In this document: in pieces, positions 50,221 to 57,892 of the stretch
Position numbering within the stretch: the first letter of the stretch is position 1
Layout of the letters: the number at the start of each line of letters is the position of its first letter
Origin: Proteobacteria bacterium SG_bin6
GTDB lineage: Bacteria; Pseudomonadota; Alphaproteobacteria; Sphingomonadales; Sphingomonadaceae
NCBI GenBank assembly: GCA_002083435.1
Contig: LWDJ01000014.1
Coordinates: 41,393-105,392, forward strand
DNA length: 64,000 nucleotides
Direction: 5' to 3'
Program-made: the position numbers and the translations under genes
The notes under the pieces: model-generated
What the model saw: the letters and a program-made list of their open reading frames with translations, nothing else
What the model was told of the DNA's origin: nothing
The model's database searches: none

Positions 50221-50359
50221 ACCCCCTCCGCGCCGCAGCCCGCTATAGGTTGTTCAAGCCCCGCAACAACCCCCGCCGTGCGAACATCCCGCGCTTCGCC
50301 GCCAAATGCCACAACGTCATCATCGGGTAAGTTGCTTATCCCCGAAATGTGGCAGCGAT

Positions 50360-50377
50360 TAGTCACGGAACTGACAT
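50360..50377 (+). promoter_or_regulatory. Candidate Pho box upstream of pit
   Basis: TAGTCAC (50360-50366), four bases, then CTGACAT (50371-50377) form two 7-bp direct half-sites with 11-bp periodicity, the layout of PhoB boxes (consensus CTGTCAT twice). The second half matches 6 of 7 and the first 4 of 7. It lies 22 bp before the pit ATG, which is close for an activator site. Confidence 0.35.
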
Positions 50378-50399
50378 TATTCCCGGGCAACGCGGGCCC

Positions 50400-52037
50400 A
50401 TGGCAACCACTTTCGACCAGGGCGCCGCTGCGCCGCGCGGGCCTCGGCTCGACGAGCCCAATCCGCTGCCGGCACGTCTGCTGTTTCTCGCGGTGCTCGC
50501 CGGCGGCTTTGCCTATGCAGTGCTGAGTGTGCTGAGTGACGCGCGCGGCGCGGGGCAAGTGCTGGCGCCGGTCGTACTGTTGTTTCTCCTCGGGGCGTTG
50601 CTGATCGCGCTCGGCTTCGAATTCGTGAATGGCTTTCACGATACCGCCAACGCGGTCGCGACCGTCATCTACACCCATTCGATGCCGGCACAGATTGCCG
50701 TGGTGTGGTCGGGAGTGTTCAATCTGATCGGCGTGCTGTGCTCGAGCGGGGCTGTCGCTTACTCGATCATCACCCTGTTGCCCGTCGAGCTGATCCTGAA
50801 CGTCGGCAGCAACGCCGGCTTCGCGATGATCTTCGCGCTGCTGCTCGCGGCGGTGCTGTGGAATCTGGGCACTTGGTATGTCGGCCTGCCGAACTCGTCG
50901 AGCCACGCGCTGATCGGCTCGATTTTGGGCGTGGGCGTCGCCAATCAGCTGATCGCGGGCGGATTGGGTGGCACCTCGGGCGTGGAGTGGGGCCAGGCGC
51001 AGAAGGTGCTGCTCTCGCTGCTCGTCAGTCCAATGGTGGGCTTTATAGGGGCGGCGCTGCTGCTTCGCTTGCTGATGCTCACCGTCCGCTCGCCCCGGCT
51101 GTACCGCGCGCCGGTTGGCGAGGCACCGCCGCCCTGGCCAATCCGCGTTCTGTTGGTGTTCACCTGTACCGCGGTGAGCTTCTTCCATGGCAGTAATGAC
51201 GGGCAGAAGGGTATGGGGTTGATCATGCTGATCCTGATCGGCTGCGCGCCCACCGCCTATGCGCTCAACCGTACGCTCGAGCCTGCCAAGACACCGGGCC
51301 TGATCCTGCAAGCGGACGCCGCCACCCGTGCTTTCGGCGCGCATGGCGATGGCGTGCGGCCGAGTCTCGCCATCGCCCGCCAGCAGCTTGAGGCGGCGCT
51401 GAAGACCAAGGACGCGGCGCGCCCCGAGGTGTTCGCCGCCGCCAGCGCCGTTACCGCGCAGATCGCCGATCGGCTCCGCGTGCATGGCAGCCTGGGAGCG
51501 GTGCCGGCCGCGGAAATCGCGCCGCTGCGTCGCGACATGTATCTGGTGCTCGATAGCGCCAAGCTAGCGCTGAAGGCGCCGGTCGCGACGACCAATCTCA
51601 GCGATCGGGAGCGCGACGCGATCAAGCAGTTCCAGGGTGGGCTGGAGCAGAGCACGCGCTTCATCCCGCTATGGGTGAAAATCGCGGTAGCGATCGCGCT
51701 GGGGTTGGGGACGATGGTTGGCTGGAAGCGGATTGTCGTCACCGTCGGCGAGCGGATCGGCAAGACCCATCTCACCTACGCGATGGGAGCCTCCGCCGAG
51801 CTAATGGCGGCGGCGACGATCCTGCTCGCCGACGTGTTCGGCCAGCCGGTGTCGACCACGCATGTGCTCTCAAGCGGCGTCGCGGGCGCCTCGGTGGCGA
51901 ATGGTGCGGGGCTGCAGCGGCGGACGATCGCGAACATGGCGCTCGCGTGGCTGCTGACGCTGCCGGCGACGATCGTGCTCGCAGGCGGCCTTTACTGGGC
52001 CTTTTTGAGCATCGCTCAGGCAATGGGGACCGCGTGA
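50400..52037 (+). CDS. pit: Inorganic phosphate transporter, PiT family
   Basis: A 545-residue transporter using a cation gradient to import phosphate. The ATG at 50400 gives a 40-residue Pro/Arg-rich N-tail; a GTG at 50349 is an alternative. The first PiT signature is NGFHDTANAVATVIYTHSMP and the second FFHGSNDGQKGMGLIMLILI, each near the two ends of the fold. About ten helices are visible. A long central hydrophilic loop (about 290-415, LRRDMYLVLDSAKLAL and similar) is larger than in E. coli PitA. The final helices contain TTHVLSSGVAGASVANG. A low-affinity phosphate supply is the family role. Confidence 0.92.
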   Translation: MATTFDQGAAAPRGPRLDEPNPLPARLLFLAVLAGGFAYAVLSVLSDARGAGQVLAPVVLLFLLGALLIALGFEFVNGFHDTANAVATVIYTHSMPAQIAVVWSGVFNLIGVLCSSGAVAYSIITLLPVELILNVGSNAGFAMIFALLLAAVLWNLGTWYVGLPNSSSHALIGSILGVGVANQLIAGGLGGTSGVEWGQAQKVLLSLLVSPMVGFIGAALLLRLLMLTVRSPRLYRAPVGEAPPPWPIRVLLVFTCTAVSFFHGSNDGQKGMGLIMLILIGCAPTAYALNRTLEPAKTPGLILQADAATRAFGAHGDGVRPSLAIARQQLEAALKTKDAARPEVFAAASAVTAQIADRLRVHGSLGAVPAAEIAPLRRDMYLVLDSAKLALKAPVATTNLSDRERDAIKQFQGGLEQSTRFIPLWVKIAVAIALGLGTMVGWKRIVVTVGERIGKTHLTYAMGASAELMAAATILLADVFGQPVSTTHVLSSGVAGASVANGAGLQRRTIANMALAWLLTLPATIVLAGGLYWAFLSIAQAMGTA

Positions 52038-52164
52038 CTGGACGCGGCGGCGTCCGGTTGGCCCCACTCTGGCCGGGTGCCTGGCTACAGGCTTAGCAGG
52101 TAGGCGCGGGGCGCCTGCCCAAGCTTTGCCAATTGCACCCCCGGCCCTTGCGCCTATCTAAGCG

Positions 52165-52821
52165 ATGATGACTTCACGCCCTGGCTTGCCGATCCCCGCG
52201 ACCGCCACCAACATCATCGCGGTCGCAACCGCTGCCGCGTCCGCGCTCCTTATCCTGGGGAATGCGGTGGGGCCAGCGGGGGTGGGGCTCGGCTTCGTCC
52301 CGCAGACGGTAACTCAGCCGGTCGCGGCGCCGCCCGGGCTGTTCCTGTTGCCGCCGTGGCTCACGCCGTTCACCGCGACTCTTGTCCATGCTGGCTGGAC
52401 GCATCTGATCCTGAACCTAGTGATGCTCGTCTATTGCGGGCAGCAGGTGGAGCGCGCGATCGGGCCGCGACTGCTGGCGCTGCTTTACGGCGTCGGCGCC
52501 TATGCGGCCGCGCTGGGACAATGGGCGCTTGATCCCGCGAGCGTTTCGCCGATGATCGGCGCGAGTGGTGCGGCCTCGGCGCTGATCGCGGCCTATTCGC
52601 TGCTTTTCGCCGAGAGACCGGTGCCGGCGATTGGTCCGTTCCCCTCGCGCGTGGTGCGGGTCGCCTGGCTCGCGGCGGCGTGGATCGGCGTGCAGAGTCT
52701 GTTCGGGTTCGTCGCGGGGCTGGGGGGGAGCTCGATTGCGGTGGGCGCGCATATCGGCGGCTTTCTCGCCGGGCTGGCGCTCGCCCGCCCGCTGCTACTC
52801 TGGCGCTACCGCCGCGCCTGA
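52165..52821 (+). CDS. Rhomboid-family intramembrane serine protease
   Basis: A 218-residue polytopic protein. TATLVHAGWTHLILNLVML has the rhomboid 'H-x-x-x-N' loop entry. GASGAASALIAAYSLLF contains the active-site motif GxSG (Ser in GASGA), and AHIGGFLAGLALARPLLL contains the partner His. Ser and His form the catalytic dyad inside the membrane. Substrates are unknown. The start is one of two adjacent ATGs. The 3' end overlaps the esterase gene by 16 nt, tail to tail. Confidence 0.92.
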   Translation: MMTSRPGLPIPATATNIIAVATAAASALLILGNAVGPAGVGLGFVPQTVTQPVAAPPGLFLLPPWLTPFTATLVHAGWTHLILNLVMLVYCGQQVERAIGPRLLALLYGVGAYAAALGQWALDPASVSPMIGASGAASALIAAYSLLFAERPVPAIGPFPSRVVRVAWLAAAWIGVQSLFGFVAGLGGSSIAVGAHIGGFLAGLALARPLLLWRYRRA

Positions 52822-53717
52822 GGCGGCGCGCCGAACAGGAAGCGCAACGCCTCGGGCAAGCGCGCTGCCCAGGCCGCCTCGTTGTGATGCGCGTTTGGCG
52901 CCACGACAAGCTTGGTCGCGCTTGGCAACAGGCTGGCGGAGAGATTGGCCGCCAATGTCCGCGCACCTGCCACGGCCCCGGCGTTGAACCGCGCGGCCTG
53001 GGCGCGTTCTGTCGCGCCCGCGTGTGGCGAGGTCTGGAGTTCGGCGCCGCCCATGCCAATGAACACGCGGTCGGGTAGCGCGACGACATGCTCTGTATCG
53101 CGCAGCAATTGCCCGTTGCCGACCTGCAAGGACGGGCTTTCGATCAGCGCGCCCCCGAACAGATCGGGGTGGGTGAGGATCACCTGCAAGGTCGCGACCC
53201 CACCATAGGAAGAGCCACCCAGCGCGCGCCCGTCGCGATCCTCGCGCACCGCATAGCGTTTGCCGATCAGCGGCAGCACCTCGTCGCGCAGCATCGCCGC
53301 CAGCTTTTGCCCTTCCACGGAGGCAGCATCGGCGTTGAAGGGATCGGGATAGGGCAGATATTCCCGCGCCCGTCGCGCGCCGCCGTTATCGATGCCGACG
53401 ATGTAAAGCGGCGGTATGTCGCCGCGCGCGATCGCCTGGCTCGCCACCTCGTCCGCGGTCCATTCCTGGTTGCCATAGCCGGTGCAGCGATCGAACAAAT
53501 TCTGCCCGTCGAGCATGTAGAGCACGGGGTAGCGCTTGGCGGGATCATAGCCCTGGGGCAACCAGACGCGAAGCTTGCGCGCGCCCGGGAAGGATTCGCT
53601 GTCGAAGTCGATGAGCTCGAGCCTGCCCTCCACGCTTGGCTGACAGGCGGGCGGATCGGCGGCCAGCGCGGCATGGGGGATGGCAAAAAGCGCGGCGAGC
53701 AGAACCAAACGGTGCAT
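52806..53717 (-). CDS. Exported alpha/beta-hydrolase esterase (Esterase D/enterochelin-esterase type)
   Basis: A 303-residue hydrolase with a signal peptide (MHRLVLLAALFAIPHAALAA). Fold motifs: LRVWLPQGYDPAKRYPVLYM, then LDGQNLFDR, and the nucleophile elbow GGSSYGGVATLQVIL with the catalytic Ser at about 169. A late His in VVAPNAHHNEAAWAARLPEA is the likely third triad residue. Related enzymes cleave siderophores or thioesters such as S-formylglutathione, but the signal peptide suggests a periplasmic or secreted esterase; the substrate is unknown. Confidence 0.86.
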   Translation of the reverse strand: MHRLVLLAALFAIPHAALAADPPACQPSVEGRLELIDFDSESFPGARKLRVWLPQGYDPAKRYPVLYMLDGQNLFDRCTGYGNQEWTADEVASQAIARGDIPPLYIVGIDNGGARRAREYLPYPDPFNADAASVEGQKLAAMLRDEVLPLIGKRYAVREDRDGRALGGSSYGGVATLQVILTHPDLFGGALIESPSLQVGNGQLLRDTEHVVALPDRVFIGMGGAELQTSPHAGATERAQAARFNAGAVAGARTLAANLSASLLPSATKLVVAPNAHHNEAAWAARLPEALRFLFGAPPQARR

Positions 53718-53788
53718 GCATCCTCCCTACCCGCCGGCGTAGCGGATCGGGCAGGGAAGGCAAGCGTGTGTTATCTCAGCGGGGCGCA

Positions 53789-53815
53789 GAAAATCTGGCG
53801 AGCCCGCAGACTTTC
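53789..53815 (-). terminator. Terminator-like hairpin after DUF4170 gene
   Basis: GAAAATCTG (53789-53797) pairs with CAGACTTTC (53807-53815) with one mismatch. On the minus strand it reads GAAAGTCTG, loop, CAGATTTTC, giving a T-run at the end. It lies 18 bp past the DUF4170 stop and before the esterase start. Confidence 0.55.
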
Positions 53816-53832
53816 TATCTGAGTATAGGCGC

Positions 53833-54066
53833 TTAGCCTTGAGGAGTCCGCGCGATCAGATCGGGTTCGAGCAGCCGGTGGAGGTGGACCACCACGTATT
53901 TCATCTCGGCGTCGTCCACCGTGCGCTGCGCGGCTGCGCGCCACGCTTTTTCGGCGCTGGCATAGTCCGGGTAGATTCCGACGACCTCGATCGAGCCGAG
54001 GTCGTCGAATTCCAGCGTCTGCGGGTCGCGCACGCGACCGCCGAAAACCAGGTGGAGCTTGCTCAT
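53833..54066 (-). CDS. DUF4170 protein
   Basis: A 77-residue small cytosolic protein of alphaproteobacterial family DUF4170: KLHLVFGGRVRDPQTLEFDD, then VVGIYPDYASAEKAWRAAAQ and YVVVHLHRLLEPD. The family has a ferredoxin-like alpha/beta pattern and no known function. A ribosome-binding site (AAGAGGAAG) precedes the ATG at 54066. It is flanked by a downstream terminator hairpin and an upstream stress-protein cluster 43 bp away. Confidence 0.82.
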   Translation of the reverse strand: MSKLHLVFGGRVRDPQTLEFDDLGSIEVVGIYPDYASAEKAWRAAAQRTVDDAEMKYVVVHLHRLLEPDLIARTPQG

Positions 54067-54108
54067 GGGCTTCCTCTTGGAACCAGTAAGAAGCCCGCCG
54101 ATAGCGGC

Positions 54109-54627
54109 TTAGCCCTGATCTTTGAAGCCCTGGCGCGCACCGTCCCGCCCCGCTTGCGCGGCGGCGTTTCCGGCGCTTTTCGCGGCGTTAACCGCTTGTT
54201 CGAACAGCTTTTTCACCTGGTCGCGCGCGGCATCGCGGCTGATGCCATGATTGGCGAGTTCGGCCGCGCCCGCATCGCGCGCGGCGCGGGCGGCGAGCGC
54301 CGCGCCTTCCTTCACCCGCCGCCCGACCGGCCCGAGCACCTTCGTCTCGCGATCGGTGCGCGGCAGGAGCGCGCCCGCGAGCACGCCGATCGCCAGCCCG
54401 CCGGCGAGCACCGCGAGCGGCGAATCCTCGATCGTGTCGGCGGTGCGGCGGGCGACGGCGGCGGCGCTGTCCTTCACCGCGTCCGCGGCGTTGGCGGCCC
54501 CGTCCTTTACCGTGGAGACCGCGCTGGCCGCGCCGCCCTTCACCGCGGCGAGGGTGCCTTCCTTCGAGCCTGGCGCGCCGGTGCCGGGCGCCGTGGTCGC
54601 TGCATCATTGCTGTGCGTGTCCGTCAT
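54109..54627 (-). CDS. Ala-rich membrane-anchored envelope protein (YqjD/YtxH-like)
   Basis: A 172-residue protein; the start at 54627 gives MTDTHSNDAATTAPGTGAPG. Residues about 25-95 repeat KGGAASAVSTVKDG- and DAVKDSAAAVARRT-like units that are amphipathic. One hydrophobic segment (SPLAVLAGGLAIGVLAGALL) precedes a polar helical C-terminus (RDQVKKLFEQAVNAAKSAGN). The hydrophobic segment with KDS repeats recalls YqjD/DUF883 inner-membrane ribosome-associated proteins. The function is unknown. Its ATG overlaps the end of the DUF3618 gene by 23 nt, so the cluster is one operon. Confidence 0.6.
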   Translation of the reverse strand: MTDTHSNDAATTAPGTGAPGSKEGTLAAVKGGAASAVSTVKDGAANAADAVKDSAAAVARRTADTIEDSPLAVLAGGLAIGVLAGALLPRTDRETKVLGPVGRRVKEGAALAARAARDAGAAELANHGISRDAARDQVKKLFEQAVNAAKSAGNAAAQAGRDGARQGFKDQG

Positions 54628-54916
54628 GTTCCGTCCTTCCCGGTGAATTCTTAGCCCCTGCCGTGCGCCGCCGACGCAGCCAGAGGACGGCAAAAAACAG
54701 CCCCACGACGCCCCCGGCCACGCCCGGGCGCTGCCGGGCCGCCTCGAGCGAGGTCATGCCGAGCTTCAGCGCGCCCTGGCGGGCACTGTCCGCCGCATCC
54801 TCGGCAAGCGCCTTGGGAGTGAGTCGCGCGCGCAGTTGATCGGCGGTCGCGCGGAACCGGGCGCGGGCCTGTTCGGCTTCCGCCTTGGCGGCGATCACCT
54901 CGGCTTGATCGCTCAT
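54605..54916 (-). CDS. DUF3618 protein
   Basis: A 103-residue protein: MSDQAEVIAAKAEAEQARAR, then FRATADQLRARLTPKALAED, then one membrane segment (PGVAGGVVGLFFAVLWLRRR). The pattern of a helical N-terminus with 'RxxLxxTxxxLxxRLxPxxL' and a single helix fits DUF3618. Its start overlaps the YqjE-like gene by 4 nt (ATGA), and its end overlaps the next gene. Confidence 0.75.
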   Translation of the reverse strand: MSDQAEVIAAKAEAEQARARFRATADQLRARLTPKALAEDAADSARQGALKLGMTSLEAARQRPGVAGGVVGLFFAVLWLRRRRTAGAKNSPGRTEHDGHAQQ

Positions 54917-55254
54917 GGGACCGCCTCCGGGCTGAACGCCTTGCGCAGCGCCGCCGCTCCGAGTGCGCCGAGGATGCCGGCGAGCAGCAGCGTCCCGCCG
55001 ACCACCACCAGCGTCGCCCAGCCAGGGCCGATCAGCACCGAAAGCGTCGCGATCAGCCCGACGAGCAGCGCGATCAGCGCCCCGATCGCGAGCAGGGCGG
55101 CTGCGGCCAACAGGATCGCTGCGGTGCGAACCAGCGCCGCCCGGCCCGAAACCCGCGCGCGCACCAGCCGCAGCTCGGCGCGCGCGAAATCCATTCCCTC
55201 GGTACGAAGCCGCGAGAAGAGCGCGCCGATGCTTTCCTCGCCGCCCCCGGCCAT
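54913..55254 (-). CDS. Phage-holin-superfamily / YqjE-like membrane protein
   Basis: A 113-residue protein with an amphipathic N-terminus (ESIGALFSRLRTEGMDFARA, then AELRLVRARVSGRAALVRTA) and two membrane helices (ILLAAAALLAIGALIALLVG and ATLVVVGGTLLLAGILGALG). This is the YqjE/Actino-holin layout. Despite the family name no lytic role is implied. In E. coli yqjD and yqjE are neighbours and stress induced. It overlaps DUF3618 by ATGA and follows the 192-residue gene by 5 nt. Confidence 0.75.
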   Translation of the reverse strand: MAGGGEESIGALFSRLRTEGMDFARAELRLVRARVSGRAALVRTAAILLAAAALLAIGALIALLVGLIATLSVLIGPGWATLVVVGGTLLLAGILGALGAAALRKAFSPEAVP

Positions 55255-55259
55255 GCTGA

Positions 55260-55838
55260 TCAGGCGCCGGTGCCGTTCGTGCCACTGCCGGCCGTCGTGT
55301 CGTCATCGCCGCCGGCCTTCACCACCCGCGCGATCACGAAGCCGAGCGCCGCCGCGACTCCAATCGCGACCGCGGGCGATTTGCGGATGAATTCCTGCGC
55401 GTCGCCGATCAACTCGTCGATGTCCTTGGCCTTTAGTTCCTCGGAAAAATGGCCGAGGCCCTGCGCCGCCGAACGGGCATACTGGCCATATTGCCCGCCC
55501 AGCTTCAGCTCGACCGTGCCAGCGGCATCTTCCATCAGCCGCGCGACTTCGCCGAGCGCGTCACCCGCGCGCGCCTTGCCGGTATCGGCGAACTGGCGCG
55601 CCTTGTCGCCCGCTTGGCGCGCGAACTGGCCGGCCTGCTCCTTGAAATTGCCGCCGCCGCCCGTGCCGCCGCTGCCCGTGCCGCCATTGGCGTCGCCGCC
55701 GCCCGCGCCCGTCGCGCCCAGCGTCTCGTCGAGCCCCTCGGTGCCGAAGCCTTCGCTGCCGGCTGCCGCGCCGCCGCTGGTTGCCCCGCCAAGCGGCTCC
55801 GACCCGATTTCAGGACCCGTCTGCGTTTGATCGGCCAT
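55260..55838 (-). CDS. Gly/Ala-rich protein with one membrane helix (YqjD-like)
   Basis: A 192-residue protein; the start at 55838 gives MADQTQTGPEIGSEPLGGAT. The first 75 residues are low-complexity Gly/Thr/Ser (GGTGSGGTGGGGNFKEQ). The helical core QAGQFARQAGDKARQFADTG and GRASH-like DALGEVARLMEDAAGTVELK leads to a C-terminal helix with SPAVAIGVAAALGFVIARVV, the DUF883/YqjD membrane anchor. It heads the four-gene cluster. Low-complexity linkers and the shared anchor suggest these proteins act together at the inner membrane. Confidence 0.65.
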   Translation of the reverse strand: MADQTQTGPEIGSEPLGGATSGGAAAGSEGFGTEGLDETLGATGAGGGDANGGTGSGGTGGGGNFKEQAGQFARQAGDKARQFADTGKARAGDALGEVARLMEDAAGTVELKLGGQYGQYARSAAQGLGHFSEELKAKDIDELIGDAQEFIRKSPAVAIGVAAALGFVIARVVKAGGDDDTTAGSGTNGTGA

Positions 55839-55980
55839 CTTCTGCCCTTTCCGGTGAATGCCTTCCCCAACGGCTGCGCGGCGCGAGCGTTCCCGCGGGG
55901 ACGAATTGCCGCCACGCCGGCGAGCCGCTACAGGCGCCGCCAACCACATAGCGTCGGCATAATTTTAGGGAGAACGTGCC

Positions 55981-57258
55981 ATGACCGCAATCATCGACAT
56001 CCACGGCCGCCAAATTATTGACAGTCGCGGCAATCCTACTGTCGAAGTCGATGTGTTGCTCGACGATGGCAGCTTCGGCCGCGCCGCCGTCCCCTCGGGC
56101 GCGTCGACCGGCGCGCATGAGGCAGTCGAACGGCGTGACGGCGACCCGGCGCTGTGGCTCGGCAAGGGCGTGCAGGGCGCGGTCGACGCGGTGAACGCCG
56201 ATATCGCCGAAGCGCTGCTGGGCATGGAGGCCGAGGATCAGGCCGATATCGACGCCGCGCTGATCGAGCTGGACGGCACCCCCAACAAGGGCCGGCTGGG
56301 CGCCAACGCGATCCTGGGCGTGAGTCTCGCGGTCGCCAAGGCGGCGGCCGAGGCGCGCGGGATGCCGCTCTATCGCTATGTCGGCGGGGTGAGTGCGCAT
56401 CTGCTGCCGGTGCCGATGATGAACATCATCAATGGCGGCCAGCACGCCGATAACCCGATCGACTTCCAGGAATTCATGATCGTGCCGGTGGGCGCGGACT
56501 CGCTCTACGACGCGGTGCGCTGCGGATCGGAGATTTTCCATACGCTCAAGAAAGCGCTTCACGCCCAGGGGCTCGCCACGGCGGTGGGCGACGAGGGCGG
56601 CTTCGCGCCCAACCTGGCTTCCACCACCGACGCGCTCGATTTCATCATGAGGGCGGTCGAGAGCGCCGGCTATACCCCGGGCGACGACGTGATGCTCGCG
56701 CTCGATTGCGCGGCGACCGAGTTCTTCAAGGACGGCGCCTATCATATCGAGGGCGAGGGCAAGGTGCTCGATCCGGGCGCGATGGCCGAATATCTGGCGG
56801 ACCTCACGCGCCGCTACCCGATCTTCTCGATCGAGGACGGAATGAGCGAGGATGACTTCGCCGGCTGGAAGGCGCTGACCGATCTGATCGGCGACAAGGT
56901 GCAGCTGGTCGGCGACGATCTGTTCGTCACCAACCCCGCCCGGCTGGCGGACGGGATCGAGCGCGGCCTCGCCAATTCGCTGCTGGTGAAGGTCAACCAG
57001 ATCGGCACGCTGACCGAGACGCTCGCCGCCGTGTCGCTCGCCCAGCGCAGCCGCTACACCGCGGTGATGTCGCACCGCTCGGGCGAGACCGAGGACGCGA
57101 CCATCGCCGACCTGGCGGTCGCGACCAATTGCGGGCAGATCAAGACCGGCTCGCTCGCCCGTTCGGATCGGCTGGCCAAGTACAACCAGCTGATCCGCAT
57201 CGAGGAGGAACTCGGCGACATGGCGCGCTATGCGGGGCGCAGCGTGCTGAAGCGTTGA
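55981..57258 (+). CDS. eno: Enolase
   Basis: A 425-residue enolase converting 2-phosphoglycerate to phosphoenolpyruvate. A strong AGGGAGAAC lies 9 nt before the ATG, and CATAAT (55958-55963) may be the -10. Motifs: IDSRGNPTVEVDVLLDDG, SGASTGAHEAVE, then NIINGGQHADNPIDFQEFMI, the metal ligands in ALDCAATEF and SIEDGMSEDD, and the signature LLVKVNQIGTLTET. The C-terminal SHRSGETED (catalytic His loop) and GQIKTGSLARSDR are intact. It lies upstream of pdhAB, so central carbon genes cluster here. Confidence 0.98.
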   Translation: MTAIIDIHGRQIIDSRGNPTVEVDVLLDDGSFGRAAVPSGASTGAHEAVERRDGDPALWLGKGVQGAVDAVNADIAEALLGMEAEDQADIDAALIELDGTPNKGRLGANAILGVSLAVAKAAAEARGMPLYRYVGGVSAHLLPVPMMNIINGGQHADNPIDFQEFMIVPVGADSLYDAVRCGSEIFHTLKKALHAQGLATAVGDEGGFAPNLASTTDALDFIMRAVESAGYTPGDDVMLALDCAATEFFKDGAYHIEGEGKVLDPGAMAEYLADLTRRYPIFSIEDGMSEDDFAGWKALTDLIGDKVQLVGDDLFVTNPARLADGIERGLANSLLVKVNQIGTLTETLAAVSLAQRSRYTAVMSHRSGETEDATIADLAVATNCGQIKTGSLARSDRLAKYNQLIRIEEELGDMARYAGRSVLKR

Positions 57259-57283
57259 AGGCTTGACTGGCGTTCCAGAAAGG

Positions 57284-57366
57284 TCGTCGCCCCGGGCTTG
57301 ACCCCGGGGCCTCGCTGCCTGCTGACGGTAGAAGAAAAGCGGGGCGTCGGGTTAAACCCGGGGTGA
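57284..57366. repeat. Inverted pair of REP-like palindromes
   Basis: GCCCCGGG (57289-57296) and CCCGGGGC (57303-57310) form one hairpin. A second palindrome CGGGTTAAACCCG (57348-57360) lies in opposite orientation; its reverse complement (CCCCGGGTTTAACCCG) aligns with the first unit (CCCCGGGCTTGACCCC). Such paired GC-rich intergenic palindromes are typical REP/BIME elements of sphingomonads. The first may also stop eno transcription. No gene is supported in the rest of this 243-bp gap. Confidence 0.6.
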
Positions 57367-57501
57367 AGAGCGCAGACTTAAGGTGGTCCTCCGTGCGGGA
57401 CCGCCCCAAACCCATCGTTCCGCCCCCAATGCCGTAGAATCCGCTTGATTTGGCAGCGCACTTTGCTTGACCCGCGATTCGCGCTCGGGCACAAGGCGCG
57501 G

Positions 57502-57813
57502 ATGGGGCGCAACAAAAACATCGCGGTGATCGTGCGTCGTGCCGGGGCGCCGGCGCTCGCGCTCGGCGTGATCGCGTTCTTTGCGGCCTATGCGCTGATC
57601 GGCGCGAACGGCGTATTCGCTTATGGCGATTACAAGCGCCAGCTCGCCAAGCGCGAAAAGGTGCTGCGGCTGCTGGAGAAGCGGCGCGGCATCCTGCAGA
57701 ACCGCGTCGCGCTGCTTGATCCGCGCCACGCGAACCCTGACATGGTCGATGAACAGGTGCGCCGCCAGCTCAATCTGGCACATCCGGACGAGGTGATCGT
57801 CCCGCTGCGCTGA
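57502..57813 (+). CDS. ftsB: Septum formation initiator, FtsB/DivIC-like
   Basis: A 103-residue protein; the start at 57502 gives MGRNKNIAVIVRRAGAPALA. One membrane helix (LALGVIAFFAAYALIGANGV) is followed by a short coiled coil (YKRQLAKREKVLRLLEKRRG) and the C-terminal DPDMVDEQVRR-like end seen in FtsB (here NPDMVDEQVRRQLNLAHPDE). FtsB links FtsQ and FtsL in the divisome. Its place between eno and pdhA is common in alphaproteobacteria. Confidence 0.85.
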   Translation: MGRNKNIAVIVRRAGAPALALGVIAFFAAYALIGANGVFAYGDYKRQLAKREKVLRLLEKRRGILQNRVALLDPRHANPDMVDEQVRRQLNLAHPDEVIVPLR

Positions 57814-57892
57814 ACACCGCTTGCGGGAGATTGCGTCGCGCCGCCGCTTGCGCCTATAGCCCAAGTCCTTCCATCCCCAGGAAAGGCTGATC

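Noticed and set aside
54913..55254. True phage holin or lysis gene
   Set aside because: The family name is historical; the protein is in a YqjD/YqjE-type cluster with no endolysin.
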